The notes: generated by a model not told the origin, from the letters alone. 64,000 nucleotides of DNA from Azadirachta indica (GCA_022749755.1 CM040440.1:246824-310823), one strand, 5' to 3'. Counted from the first letter of the stretch, positions 46,621 to 58,639 are shown. Numbers and translations: made by a program.

Positions 46621-48740
46621 TTTATAACAGCTCAACCTACCAGAGATATTATCTGCTTTGGACACACAGTCCATCACGATTTTATTTTTGGAATTTTCAA
46701 CCCAAAACACTTCTGTTGAGGGTTGGAACATGCTGATTTATATACCTAGCATCTCTTTCATCCTTTACCAATGTGAGATTTGTTTAAGGTGTCATATATA
46801 CCCTTTTTAGGGACTCAGCATTCTTATTGAGATTTGCCTCACTATCACTCAAGAGGATACAGGAAGTAGCTTTGATACCAATAATAACAGCCTAATGCAT
46901 TAGAGATATTATCCGCTTTGGGTACACATTTTATCATGATTTTGTTTTGAGTCCGGTTGGGGCACACATCTTGTCACAATTTTGTTCAAGTTTTCAACGC
47001 AAAACGCTTCTACTATAGGTTAGAGTATACCGCCTTGTATAACTAGCATTTCTCTTATCCTTTGCTGATGTAGGATTTACTTAGGGTGTCATATGCATCC
47101 CCCTTGGGGACTCAGAGTTCTAATTATGTTTGCCCTACTATCTGACTTATATATCCAGCATCTTTTCCATTCTTTACCGATGTGAGATTTGTCTAAGGTG
47201 TCACATACATCTCCCTTAGGGGCTCAACATTCTTGTTGATGTCTACCCCACCATCGCTTAAGAAGACATACAAAGTGGTTCTAATACCAACTGTAACAGT
47301 TCAGCTGACTAGAGATATTATCTGCTTTGGACATATAAATTGTCAAAGTTTTATTTTCAAGCTCAAATAAAGTTGTTAAGGGTTGGAGCATGTTGACTTA
47401 AACACATCATCTTTCTCATGCTTTACCGATATAGGATTTGGCTAGGGTGTCATATACGCCCCCTTCAAGGACTAAGCGTCTTTAAAGAGGTTTGCTCCAC
47501 CATCGTTCAAAATAACACGTAGAGTGGCTCTAATACCAAATGTAATAGCCTAGCCTACTAGAAATATTATTTTTTTTAGGCACATAACTTGTAACGGTTT
47601 TATTTTTGGGCTTTTCAACCCAAAATGCATTTGCTAAGGTTTGAAACATACTGATTTATATATTCAATATCTCTCCACACTTTATCAATGTGGAATTTGC
47701 CTAAAGTGTCACATACAGCTTTTTTAGAGACTCAGCGTCCTTGCTAAGGTTTGCCTTACTATTGTTCAAGAGAACAAGTAATGAGTGGCTTTGATATTAA
47801 TAATAATAGCCCAATTGACTAGAGATATTGTTCATTTTAAGAACATAGCCAACCACGATTTTGTTTTCGAGCTTTTACTAATAATAAAAGCTCAACTCAC
47901 TAGAGATATTGTTCACTTTGGGTATATAACCCGTCATGATTTTATTTTTGGGTTTTTGAACCCAAAATGTATCTACTAAGGGTTAGAGCGTGTTGACTTA
48001 TATAACTAGTATCTCTCTCATTCTTTGTCGATGTGGGATTTGCCTAGGGTGTCATATATACTCCCCTCAAGGACTCAACATCCTCGCTGAGGTATGCTCC
48101 ATCATTGCTCAAAAGGATACGTAAAGTAGCTCTAATACTAATTATAACAGCTCAGCCACCAAAGATATTATCTGTTTAAGGTACACAATCTGTAACAATT
48201 TTGTTTTTGGATTTTTCAAGGTAAATTACTTTTGTTGATGGTTGGAGCATGCTAACTTATATACCCAATATCTCTACTATGCTTTGCCAACATGGATGAC
48301 TCTGATACCAACTGTAACAGCTTAACCCACCAAAGACATTATCTGCTTGGGGCACAATTTTGTTTTTGGACTTTTCAACCTAAAATGCGTCTACTAATAG
48401 TTCAAGCATGTTGACTTATATACTCAGCATCTCTATTGTGCTTCACTGATATAGGATTTGTTTAGGGTGTCACATAAACCTTCCTTTATAGATTCATTAT
48501 CCTCATTGAGGTTTATCCCACCATCGTTTAAGAGAATACGCAAAGTGGCTCTGATATCAACTATAATAGCCTATCCCACGAGAGTTATTGTCTGCTTTGA
48601 GCATACAGCCTTTCATAGTTTTGTTTTTGAGTTTTTCACCTAAAACACATTTGCTGAAGAGGGTTGGATTATGCTCACTTATATACTCAGCATTTCTCCC
48701 ATGCTTTGCTGATATGAGATTTGCCTAGGTGTTATATAAT
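46621..48740 (-). mobile_element. Tandem array of TRIM-like LTR units
   Basis: About eight diverged units of roughly 250-270 bp. Read on the minus strand each unit has: an LTR-like block starting TGACACC and ending TGTTACA, with an internal TATATAAG box; two bases; a primer-binding-like TGGTATCAGAGCCA complementary to the 3' end of initiator tRNA-Met; a spacer of about 70 bp; and a G-run (GAAGGGGGC-type polypurine tract) before the next LTR. PBS-like sites are at about 46866-46880, 47275-47289, 47524-47538, 47785-47799, 48126-48140, 48295-48310 and 48545-48559. No coding capacity. This fits terminal-repeat retrotransposons in miniature, amplified as LTR-internal-LTR chains. It sits between the two exons of a Harbinger transposase. 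Confidence 0.75.
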
Positions 48741-48744
48741 TATT

Positions 48745-49130
48745 CTAGAAATAAGAAAAAAATGAAAAACTATGATAATATACGTACCTCAAACTATAGA
48801 TAGTATTTGGGATTTGAATTAATTTCAAGAGGCATATCATCCATATTTGGAGGTCAAATTATGCGATGATTGAGTCAACATACTGCATCTAGAACTTTCT
48901 TAAATTGTCTTGATATAGTTTCTTTTGAATATTGAAATCTCTTAGCTACCATTTTATTGCGCACTGTGTGACAAATTGTTATTAAAAATATGCATACTGC
49001 CTCTTGAACACAAATAGATTTCCCATCCTTTAAAAATTTATTCCTCCTTAATGTTGAGCATAAATTGAAAAATATACTTTTATCCATTCTCACTATACCA
49101 AATAGTCTATTTGGATGTTCATGCAATAAC
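48745..49130 (-). pseudogene. PIF/Harbinger transposase, N-terminal exon
   Basis: The minus frame from 49126 reads NRLFGIVRMDKSIFFNLC, then GKSICVQEAVCIFLITIC and RNKMVAKRFQYSKETISRQF: the helix-turn-helix region found at the start of plant Harbinger transposases. After a frame change, PNMDDMPLEINSNPKYYL and FE follow (about 48800-48855), ending in a GTACGT donor-like site. The next exon block (HIGAIDG) is beyond the TRIM-like array. Stops and frameshifts make it non-functional. Confidence 0.78.
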
Positions 49131-49640
49131 TCTAATATGTATTAACGTCCTAATACTTTCAGGCGTTCTAAATGGTTCACTTATTCTTAAATATTTGTAA
49201 TAATCACATAGTTTCTTAATCAATAGTAAATATCCAAGAAAATCTTCTAAATCAATAGATGAGTCATTGTCTGAATTGTTAATTTCATTTGAATTTATCC
49301 TACAAATATATATATATATATGCATAATTTCCGTACAAATAAAATAGAACATATTCTTTGTTTGTTTAAAGACATTTAATAAATCAAATTCAATATTAAT
49401 CAAATATATGAGAACATAAATAATCAAATAGTTCATGTACCATATAATCAATACAATCAGAATTAGACAGTACTTATAACATAAATAAAATAACAAACAA
49501 TAAACATCCAATTATTTACATTCATACATTAAAAAAATAAATAATTAAAATTGCTTATTAGATTCAAAAACATAAAATACTAAGTTCATAAAAAGCAAAA
49601 CGTAAACATATTAATATTAAGAGATTATTTCAATCTAGTA
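49131..49640. other. Spacer between Harbinger transposase and ORF1
   Basis: AT-rich, with a (TA)n run at about 49305-49321. The minus frame at 49119-49511 is low-complexity and Ile/Tyr-rich; I do not take it as a gene. Confidence 0.35.
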
Positions 49641-50480
49641 ACCTATTTTATTTTTCTTATATCAGACATTGTAATAAACATTCTCCGCCATTTTAAACTA
49701 GTAAATTTTTCGCAAGCCTTATTATAAACTTTATCATGTAAATTATCCATAACCTCTAAAATTTTTATGCATTCTTCAACAGAAGCATATTCATAAAGAG
49801 AATGAGACTCTTATGAGTTTATAATTTGTTCAACTTTTGTCATGGGAACTTCTTTCTTAATGCTTAATGATTTTGCCCATGCTGCAAGTGCATCATCCAA
49901 CTTAAATGTTTTAAAGGTTCTTAATTGGTTTTTTTTTTTGTACAAAAATCAACTGGGGCACTTACAGATCAACATCGTTTGTTGTTCTTTTCCTCGTTGC
50001 CCTATATAAATTCTTTGCCACATTCATACTTAAGGTCTATGTGTACCATAGAGCCTAATAATTTAGCCTTTATCTCTCTCTCAATATCAGAATTTGGTAG
50101 GGTTTGAGTAGACACAAAATGTATTTAACAAGTAGTAGTTGTATTGTTAAAAATCTCGCCAAGTACATGATAATGGTTGCATCCTTTTTTACAAAAATGT
50201 TTTGCAAAAGAGTTTTTTGTACATTTGAAAATTAAAAATAAATAAATAATTAAATTAGACTAGTCCTATGAATTCTTTGAAAAGTAAAAAAAAAAAATCT
50301 TCATCATCTTATTAACTAAACAATATAATATATACCTTACTATAAAACTCTCAAACATCATCAAATGGATGGACTGTGTTTGTCTCTGAATACTAACCCA
50401 TTTTTGTGTAAGCCAAAAGCTTTACAAATTCGCAATGCAACTTATGCAAGTGATTATATTTTGACTTCAACTTAAGAATT
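49640..50480 (-). pseudogene. Harbinger ORF1, Myb/SANT-like protein (decayed)
   Basis: Minus strand: LKSKYNHLHKLHCEFVKLL (about 50420-50475) followed by a TNTVHPFDDV block is the Myb/SANT-like DNA-binding domain found in plant Harbinger partners. Further down, VEECIKILEVMDNLHDKVYN and KWRRMFITMSDIRK (about 49650-49790) are its C-terminal helix region. Stops interrupt it. ORF1-type proteins assist Harbinger transposases; same strand and adjacency support one element of about 5 kb. Confidence 0.65.
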
Positions 50481-51076
50481 GTATAATTTCTAGTGTACTT
50501 CACCTTTTTCTATCTAGGGTTGGAGTTTATAGTCCTTTTTTAGCTTCTTTATAGTAAATGATATGTTCCTCAATAAAAGTTGGTCACAAAGCAATATCAT
50601 CAGCATCCTCAATCTTAGAAGTTATCCTATAAATTATATCATTGAATAAATTAAAATTAAAAATAAATATAAACACCAGTAATATATTCCTATAACTATA
50701 GTCAACTAAATTATAAAAACATATCTCATGACTTTCTTTTAATATATTATCTAAATATTAATGAAAATGTCTATTTTTTTGGGTTTGAAAAGCAAGAATA
50801 TTAATTAAAAAACATTATTCGTTAATTTTGATAAGAAATAAACTTATTAGCACTAATATTCAAAAATCCTATTATCAATAATTTTCAGTATTTAATTTCT
50901 TGTTCAATTAAACTAAATAATGTTCTAAATTTTTATATATAATTAATGTTTGGTAGCTATGAAGATGGAAGATAGAAGATGGAAGAAAGCATTTGGTTTT
51001 GGGTGGTGATGCAAATGAAGTTGCATAACCACACAAACAAGAGGAGAAACTCATACATAAGGCTGAAGACACTCAA
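50481..51076. other. Intergenic or transposon flank
   Basis: No recognised coding. 50960-50990 has a short purine repeat (gaagatggaagatagaagatgg). Confidence 0.3.
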
Positions 51077-51265
51077 TTGCAGCATCTATATGATTTGTTA
51101 AGCGTGCCAAATGGACCGATTATAAGAGTTAGAGCCAAGACATTACAAAGTGTCTTAAATAAATTAATTAAAAAGATGTGTGATTCAAATAAAATTCAAG
51201 ATACACGTCTTGAAGAATTAGACTCAATGAACATCATTCAAGTGATCGGAGTCCAAGAAAACTAA
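51077..51265 (+). pseudogene. C-terminal tail of a Ty3-gypsy polyprotein
   Basis: The frame contains LLSVPNGPIIRVRAKTLQ followed by LNKLIKKM. 'P-x-GP-(I/M)-TR-x-RAK' plus an ALN helix is the usual last segment of plant gypsy pol just upstream of the 3' LTR. Here it directly precedes the LTR, as expected for the 3' end of an element. Confidence 0.6.
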
Positions 51266-51813
51266 TATGAAAATGTTCAAAAATTATAGTCTATTTATGT
51301 AATTTTTAAAAATCTTAAAATGATGTAATCACTTACATCATACACGTACGAATTTATTGCTTATGTCATATACATATGATGTCATTGCTTACATTTTTAT
51401 GTTTGAAATTTGTAGTTTTAAAAGTCATAAAATTTATATTTAATTTGTCAAATTGTTAGGTACGATTGTTGGCTTAATTTTTGACATTTTCCCTTTGTAT
51501 TTGTCTATAAAAAGGCTTTCATTTTTTAAATGAAATAGGTAATTTTGAGTGATAAGTTATTTCTTATAATTTCTTATTCTTTAACTCTTCAAGTTTAATT
51601 TCTTGTGGCGTTCAAAACAACCAAATTTATCATTTAAATTCTTAAGTGTTTTCTTAAGGATTATTGGTGTCACGTTTGAGTAATCATACTCTTGGTTCTT
51701 ATTTAAATAGGTATCGGGTCAAAACTCAATAAACTTGCGTCTTGGAGAATTTTTGGGTTTCGTTACTACATTCAGTATTGGGTTTCGTCACATTATTGGC
51801 GAGATTTGTATCA
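51266..51813 (+). mobile_element. Ty3-gypsy LTR
   Basis: The 3' part (51520-51813) recurs at 54884-55151 with about 10-15% difference. The LTR ends in GTATCA, and a primer-binding site lies two bases later. A TATA-like box (ctataaaaagg) is at about 51504-51514. The left end is estimated because the second copy lacks it. Confidence 0.75.
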
Positions 51814-51815
51814 TT

Positions 51816-51832
51816 TGGTATCAGAGCTTTGG
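51816..51832 (+). other. Primer-binding site (initiator tRNA-Met type)
   Basis: TGGTATCAGAGCTTTGG, with the first twelve bases complementary to the 3' end of plant initiator tRNA-Met, two bases after the LTR. Confidence 0.85.
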
Positions 51833-52331
51833 TTTCAAGGTAAGTCTAAGTTATCCTTTATATTTTTATTGTTCCTTAATATCTTTAATTAGAATTCTGA
51901 AAAAAAAAAATATTGTGGTCACATTCCTCCTTGACTGGTCCAAATTTGAACTTTGTGTTTTATTTCTTTCAATTTATTTTGACCTCATATTTTTATTTCT
52001 AGTTCCAATAAAGAAATAAAGCAAAAAAAAAAAGAGAAAAAAAAGAAAAAAAAGAGAATTGTTGTTATCCATTATATTCATAATTTCTTGTAGTATTGAC
52101 CTAATATTCCTTACTCTTGATCCAATATGGTTGTTACTTGCATCAATTTTTTAATAATTGCTCTTTGAATCTTGTGATTTATTTTGATTGCTTCTCATCT
52201 TAAATTGCCATTTAAATTTTGATTAAGAGTGTACGAGTATGAGGACATTTGAGTGCTCAAACACGAGAGTGAGTGAAAACATATGAGGGAGTGCTTGTGA
52301 AGTTTCTAACTTTGTTTTGCAGATTTTAAAT

Positions 52332-54886
52332 ATGTCTCACAATCAAGAAGAAAATTTAATTTCGGGGGTACAACAATCAACCACCCCGAACCTACAATTG
52401 CAAGTGTTATTGAGGGAGATGAGACGAATGATGAGGGCTAAGTTAGAACCAATCCATGAGAGGATGGATAGGTTAGAAGAAGAGACATTAAGAGGGCAAT
52501 ATCAAAGCTCTTCCATTAGAAAACCACCTAGGCAAGTGCAACTAAAGGTACAATGGGGTAATGTTGAGGATGATGAGGAGCTAGATGAATCACCAATGAA
52601 CTGGGGCAAGAATTTGCATGGTTATGGGAATAGAGAAGCTAGGTTGGTAGAACTAAGTTGGATGATAATTTAGGAAGCATTAAAGTGAAAATTTTACTGT
52701 TCTAAGATATAAATCATCTTAAAGCTTATTTAGAGTGGGAGAAGAGAATAGAGATGGTTTTCAATTGTCACAACTACTCCGAGAGTAAAACTTGCAACAA
52801 TTGAATTTACTGATTATGTTATTATTTGATGGGATCAATTGTTGAAGGATAAAAGAAGAAATAAAGAGTGTCCTGTTGAGAAGTAGGACGAGATGAAAAT
52901 AATAATAAGAAGACGTTTCATTCCAAACTACTATCATTGAGAGTTGTTCAATAAATTGCGGCATCTAACTCAAGAATCCAAAAGTGTAGATGAATACTAT
53001 AAAGAGATGGAGTTTGCTATGATCCGAGCAAATGTAGAAGAGGATAGAGAAGCTATCATGGCAAAGTTCTTGCATGGTTTAAATCGTGAGATCGCAGATA
53101 TGGTGGAGATGCAACATTATATAGAGCTAATAGATATGGTATACCAAGCTATCAAAGTTGAGCAATAATTGAAGCGAAGAAACATGGTTAGGAAAGGAGC
53201 AAGCACGACTGTTACAAACTCATAGAGATCAACCCCTAAATGGGAGGAATTTCCATTAACAAAGTCTAACTCTGAAGTCTCTAAAGATGCCAAACAAGTT
53301 GTGCCGCAAAAATAAAGTAACATTGAATCCACTGTTTCTAGAAATCGTGATATTAAGTGTTTTAAATGTTAAGGCAGTGGTCATATAGCTAATGCCCAAA
53401 TAAAAAGGTAATGGTGATCAATGCTTAAGGGAAGATTAAGTCAGAAAGAGAAGAAGAAGACGAAATAGAAGACATGCCATCTTTTGAAAACAACTATAAA
53501 GGGTAATATACTGCGGAAGGAGAATTATTAGTGGCAAGATGAGCTCTTAGCGCACAGGTTAAGGAAGAAGAAAATGATCAGCAGGAGAACTTATTTCATA
53601 CTCTATGTTTCGTCAACAACAAAATTTGTATCGTTATAATTGATAGAGGAAGTTATACCAACGTGGCCAGCACCGAATTAGCGGAGAAATTGTCATTACC
53701 TACTATGAAACGCCCATGATCGTATCGGCTTTAATGACTAAACAATTGTAGAGAAATCAAGGTAACAAAACAAGTGTTGGTGGCACTTTCTATTGGTAAG
53801 TATGAGAATGAGGTCCTTTGTGACGTGATACCTATGCATGAATGTCACATCCTATCGGGCAGACCATGGTAGTACGATCAACGAGTTACACATTACGATT
53901 TCACCAATAGATACTCTTTTACCATTAAAAAGCAACTTATATCACTTGTACCATTGACTTCAAAACAAATTCTCGAAGACCAATTAAGGATGCAAAAAAT
54001 GAGTGAAAAGAGAAAAGAAAACAAAAAAGGCAAAAATGTGAAAGAGAGTGAGAGGAAAAATGAGAGAGTTGTGATGTGTGAGAGAGAGGTAAAATACAAT
54101 TTCATAGCAAAACAAAGTGAGATCAAGAGAGCTTTATTTTCATAACAGCCTCTTATAGTACTTATGTACAAGGAGGTCTTTTTGTGTACTAACGATCTTG
54201 CCAGATCTTTTTTGAGTAATGTTGTGTTTCTTTTGTAGGAATTCGAGGATGTCTTTCCTGAGGAGGTGCCCCCTAATTTACCTTTAATTTGAAGAATTGA
54301 ACATTAAATTGATTTCATACCCGATACAACAATTCCGAACCGACTAGCCTATAGAAGTAATTCTGAGGAGACGAAAGAACTTCAATGACAAGTTAACGAG
54401 CTAATAGAGAAAAGGTATGCTAGAGAAAGCATGAGTTCTTGTGCAGTTCTAGTACTACTAATGCCTAAGAAAGATGGGACATAAAGGATGTGTGTTGATT
54501 GCCGAGCTATCAACAATATTACGGTGAAGTATCGACATCTCATTCCTCGATTAAAAGATATGTTAGATGAATTACATGGATTTTGTATGTTTTCTAAAAT
54601 TGATTTTAAGAGTGGATACCATCAAATTAGGATGAAAGAAGGGAATGAGTGGAAAACTATATTTAAAACAAAATATGGTTTGTATGAATGGTTAGTTATA
54701 CTTTTTGGGTTAACTAATGCACCTAGTACTTTCTTGAAACTTATGAACCATGTTTTGCGTGCTTTCATTAGCAAATTCGTAGTAGTTTATTTTGATGATA
54801 TCTTGATTTATAGTAAAAACTTGGACGATCATGTTGAACGTTTAAAACTTGTTTTAAAGGTTTTAAGGAAAGAAAGGCAATTTTGA
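52332..54886 (+). pseudogene. Ty3-gypsy gag-protease-reverse transcriptase remnant
   Basis: In order: Gag from about 52332 (MSHNQEENL, then REMRRMMRAKLEPIHERMDR); a Gag core with stops around 52700-52940; an open Gag segment 52944-53168 (QESKSVDEYYKEMEFAM, FLHGLNREIADMVEM); a degenerate zinc knuckle CFKC-x4-H near 53350; a protease-like region (about 53630-53940; the DTG-type site reads DRGS); and the RT fingers/palm, with the best frame 54488-54886 ([40 protein letters not shown]). RNase H and integrase are absent: RT runs straight into LTR sequence at about 54880. Many stops; inactive. Confidence 0.85.
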
Positions 54887-55151
54887 GTGTTAAGTTATTT
54901 CTTACAAGTTTTTATTCTTGAACGCTTCAAGTTTAATTTCTTGTGGCATTTAGAACAATCAAACTTATCATCTATATTCTTAAGTGTTTTCTTAAAAATT
55001 CTTGGTATGGCGTTTGAGTAATCATAGTTTTGGTTCTTATCTAGATAAGTATCGGGTCAAGACTCAATAAACTTGCGTTTTGGAGAATTCTTGGGTTTTG
55101 TTACTACATTTGGTGTTGGGTTTTATAACGTTATTGGCGAGGTTCGTATCA
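54884..55151 (+). mobile_element. Truncated second gypsy LTR
   Basis: Aligns with 51520-51813 from ggcaattttgagtg to the GTATCA end. The left half of the LTR is missing because a deletion joined RT coding sequence to the LTR interior. Confidence 0.8.
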
Positions 55152-56560
55152 CCAAGTTATGATTTCTCTAGTTATTTTATATATAACTTGGGCTCTAATA
55201 TGAAATTTTATTTTTATGGTGGGTTTTTGGTAAATGAATTTATATGCATTTCGGGGATGTAATGATTTATTTAAGCCTTCTTTGGTAAGTTACTTTCTGA
55301 CATGGATTATGCTTGCTAAATCTTGATTAATTTCAATGATTTATGTAAGTATTTTCCTAAATATTGCACACCATATTCTAAATTATAACTGGATTGCAAA
55401 GACAGTATCTGTCTACATACAAGATTGTAAAATGCAACTGGATTGGCCAAAGAGAGTTAATGTTTGCCTAGGAATAACAAAGGCTTTAATTTTTAGTCTA
55501 TTAACTGCTATAACAATTTCACACAAAGTCAACAACTAAATATTAGATAAATTCGAGATTTGTACTTACGATAGATATCATACATAATCAAACTACATAA
55601 TCAACAATTAAATAATCTTTCATACAATCCTATCAACCAAAATATCATACAAATCTAAGTTGCAGACTATAAATAAGAATTGTAAATTAAAAATCAAATA
55701 AGAATTATAAATTATAACTTTTTATTAAAGCATATTAATTAAAAAAATTAAACATATCTTAATCAGCTATGAGAAAGGGCTAACAATTTATTTAATCAGC
55801 TATGAAAAAGGGCTAACAATTGATTTAATCAACTATGAGAAAAGGGCTAACAATCAATTTGAAGTAAACAGTGTGTGATAAGTAAAATGAAGTTAAATTT
55901 TCTAATAAATATAAAAGTAAGAATAATATAGATGTTAGAAATTTACATTTAAAAAGTGATAATATAAACGTTATGAATTTAAAATTTCTAACATCTATAA
56001 AAGTAAGAAAATGTATGTTTTGGTTAGAGGGGCAATTTTGTCCAAAAATATTTTACTTGGTCTTTTTTTAAACAAATTATGAATATTGGTCAATTTAGAA
56101 AAAGAGGAGTGAACAATGGTCATTTTGTAAAATTTTCAAAATATAATTAGTTATCGTATTTTATTATAAATTGTAATTATTCATTCAAAATTTTATTTTA
56201 ATAATAAACAATAAATATTTGTAATGATTTATATATATTATTATTTTTAAACTTGTTTAATGTATTATTACTTTTAAATTTAACAAATTATTTATTATTC
56301 AACAAGTTTTTATTGATTTAAATTAATTTTCAATCCTTAAATATAAAAAATATATTAATAATAGTAATTTATTATTAATATTGGGTTAATATTTATTAAT
56401 ATTGGCTTATCAATTTTATTGTACATATCATGCCAGTCTGACACAGAAACCCACGTGAGCTTAATTTTGTGGGCTGTGCCGGACCAGCACAGCCTATTTG
56501 CCATCTCCAGTTGAAATCTTATTTCATAATGTTTTAAATACGTTTAATATTATACAAAAG
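55152..56560. other. AT-rich intergenic region
   Basis: No supported gene. It includes a 33-bp triple repeat (separate entry). A stretch at 56030-56130 shares words with 4590-4690. Confidence 0.35.
55759..55860. repeat. Three tandem copies of a 33-bp repeat
   Basis: Copies of taatcagctatgagaaaggg with ctaacaat following, starting at about 55760, 55793 and 55826, with a few substitutions. Confidence 0.85.
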
Positions 56561-56574
56561 TTTTCTTTACCTCC

Positions 56575-57140
56575 GATGTCACCAATTTTTACCAGAAATG
56601 CACCAACACACTCCTTGATAGCATCATTGTTGATGAGTTCTATTGCGTTTCGAGTATATATATGAATATTACGCAATTAACCGCAAAAGTTCTTCATAAT
56701 CTTTCAATGGACAACACAACGAAACTTGTTAATTATGATGCCCAAGGCTTTAAGAGTTTGTGATCGTGCATTTCTGGCGAAGAAGGGCGATGTCATAAAT
56801 GACAAGATTTTGGGTGATTAAGTAAGAGAAACATATTCAGAACGCAAAAAATAAATAAATAAATAAATAAAGAATGTCAGGGGCCTTCGACTGCCGTAGT
56901 GCTTTGTGGCGAAAATGGACAACGTCAAAAACCTACAAAATGTTTGCAGCTAATTGTGAGATTATTAGAACATTCTTGGATTGCCACAAAACTCGCCAAC
57001 ATTGATGCCCAAGACTTAGCTTCTTGGTGCATGTCCAGCGAAAACGCACCAAATTTTAAAATCAATTGCCAGAATACTTAAAATGTGCTCAACCAACAAT
57101 TGCCTGCGAAGCCTTTTTGGGTAAAATGAACAACGTTGAA
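56575..57140. repeat. Cluster of inverted and direct short repeats, probable MITE debris
   Basis: A 29-bp arm at 56575-56603 is the inverted counterpart of 56770-56798 (gtgcatttctgg-x12-gatgtc type). Related direct words recur at about 56903-56935 (ggcgaaaatggacaacgtc) and 57118-57140 (ggtaaaatgaacaacgtt), each followed by a tttg(c/t)(a/g)gctaattgt block at 56943 or 57153. No coding capacity. Confidence 0.45.
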
Positions 57141-57568
57141 CGCACGAAATATTTGCGGCTAATTGTTGTATCCTTTGTATTGGTGAATATCCACACATTT
57201 GCTCTATAATGATGTTACACATTTATTGTCTTTTCATTAGTTGTTGAGGGTATGGACCTTTCAATTTAAACATCATCCTCTGATCTAGGTAAGGTTGCCT
57301 GGAAGGCCATTGGAATTGTTGCTGCCTCTCAATATGGTCCTCAGAATTTGTTGGGTCTGTCTGAATCTCTGTTTATGAGAAGAGATGAAACATATCGAAG
57401 TATGTTATCAAAAACCATAAATGAATCTCCTGAATTTCACGGGATACAGTTGATGCACTCACTTTGAAAGAGCTATCAGCTTAGCTATATATGTACGATT
57501 AATAGAATCTATACTATATATGCTTCTACTAATTCTTACATTTAATTTCTTATCAAAAAAAATATCTT

Positions 57569-58636
57569 TCAGAGAGGAATAATTGTCTCTCGAACTCTTC
57601 CTTGTCTATTGAGTGAGAATCTCCCACTAGAAAATGATCTCTTCATTGAAACCTTTTGTCGTTTGCCAGAATTGCCCATTTCTGTTGATTGTTTTGAAGA
57701 TTCTGCACATTCTTCCTCTAGGTTCATCCGCAAAATATCAGCGACCGGAACACAGCTATGACTTGAGTGATCCAGTGAAACTGATCTTCTAATCTGTTGA
57801 AGTTCATATCCTTCATCTGCTATTTCAATTATTGTATCTCTTCCTTGCAAATTCCCCACATCACTAAAAGCACGTACTGGGGTCTTTGGAATCTCGTCGC
57901 TGTCCAATATTTCATCTTCCCCATCAGTTCCTCTCTCCGCTTCTAAAGTGGAAGTTTCATAATTTTCGCTTGTTCCTTGTGTATCTTGCAGTGATTCACG
58001 AATATTTGGCGGAGTTTGCTCTGCTATTGGAGGCAATTGATGTGGTGAAACACTGATGAAAAATATGTTAGCGCGACACAAAGGGCAATTGGAATGAGAT
58101 TTAAGCCATGTATCAATGCATGGAACATGGAAAGCATGGCTACACTTGGGCAACAGCCTCAGGCTTTCATCTTCTTCAAACTCACTGAGACAAACTGAGC
58201 AATCAGTTCCTTCAATCAAACCATCTCCTTTCTTGTACTTGCAAACAGTGATGGACTTGATCAGAGCCTCATCTAAGCCAGTAGTTGCAGTGTGCCATGA
58301 TTCATGGAGGGAATGATTCTGATTGGATTCCAATTCTTCGCTTGGATCATGAATTTCTCTTCTTCTGCCAGAGTTTGTGTTTCCACAATATTTAGATATT
58401 ATGGTATAATAACTTACTAAAAGAAAAGCGCTAGCCAAAATGCCGATGATCGCGATGACAAGAGGGGAGAACTTTGCGCCGGAATCGTCATCAGGAAACT
58501 CGAAAGGAGGAGGAGGAGGAGGAGGGAATATGATGTAGCACCATTGCGGGCAGTATAAGCTACAAAATCCTTGAGAACAGTCCTTACTGTTCACATATGG
58601 CACCCAATTAGCCTTTGGATTGCCTATAGACTCCAT
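57569..58636 (-). CDS. ATL-family RING-H2 E3 ubiquitin ligase
   Basis: An intronless 355-residue coding sequence. Seen: an N-terminus with GNPKANW and a Cys-rich patch (residues 20-33), then a seven-Pro run; one membrane helix at about 56-80; the GLD motif at 120-122; and the RING-H2 finger at 146-188 ([12 protein letters not shown], then C-x-HAFH-x2-C, then CPLC), with all eight zinc ligands present. The C-terminal half is long, acidic then Ser/Arg-rich. Order and length match plant ATL proteins of the ATL51/52-like subgroup, membrane-anchored ligases for ubiquitin transfer (family knowledge; substrate unknown). The start at 58636 is chosen because MES-x-GNP resembles the family's start and is followed by the conserved Cys patch. 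Looks intact. Confidence 0.93.
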   Translation of the reverse strand: MESIGNPKANWVPYVNSKDCSQGFCSLYCPQWCYIIFPPPPPPPFEFPDDDSGAKFSPLVIAIIGILASAFLLVSYYTIISKYCGNTNSGRRREIHDPSEELESNQNHSLHESWHTATTGLDEALIKSITVCKYKKGDGLIEGTDCSVCLSEFEEDESLRLLPKCSHAFHVPCIDTWLKSHSNCPLCRANIFFISVSPHQLPPIAEQTPPNIRESLQDTQGTSENYETSTLEAERGTDGEDEILDSDEIPKTPVRAFSDVGNLQGRDTIIEIADEGYELQQIRRSVSLDHSSHSCVPVADILRMNLEEECAESSKQSTEMGNSGKRQKVSMKRSFSSGRFSLNRQGRVRETIIPL

Positions 58637-58639
58637 TAA

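Noticed and set aside
46868..48560. Possible tRNA gene suggested by the ggctctgatacca ends
   Set aside because: Only the 3' end of initiator tRNA-Met is matched, with no cloverleaf upstream; the repeated match fits primer-binding sites.
47785..48643. Plus-strand frames that repeat similar peptides
   Set aside because: They fall inside the TRIM-like array and repeat only because the DNA units repeat.
55759..55860. CRISPR-like regular repeat
   Set aside because: Three direct 33-bp copies with no spacers in a plant genome; a simple tandem repeat.
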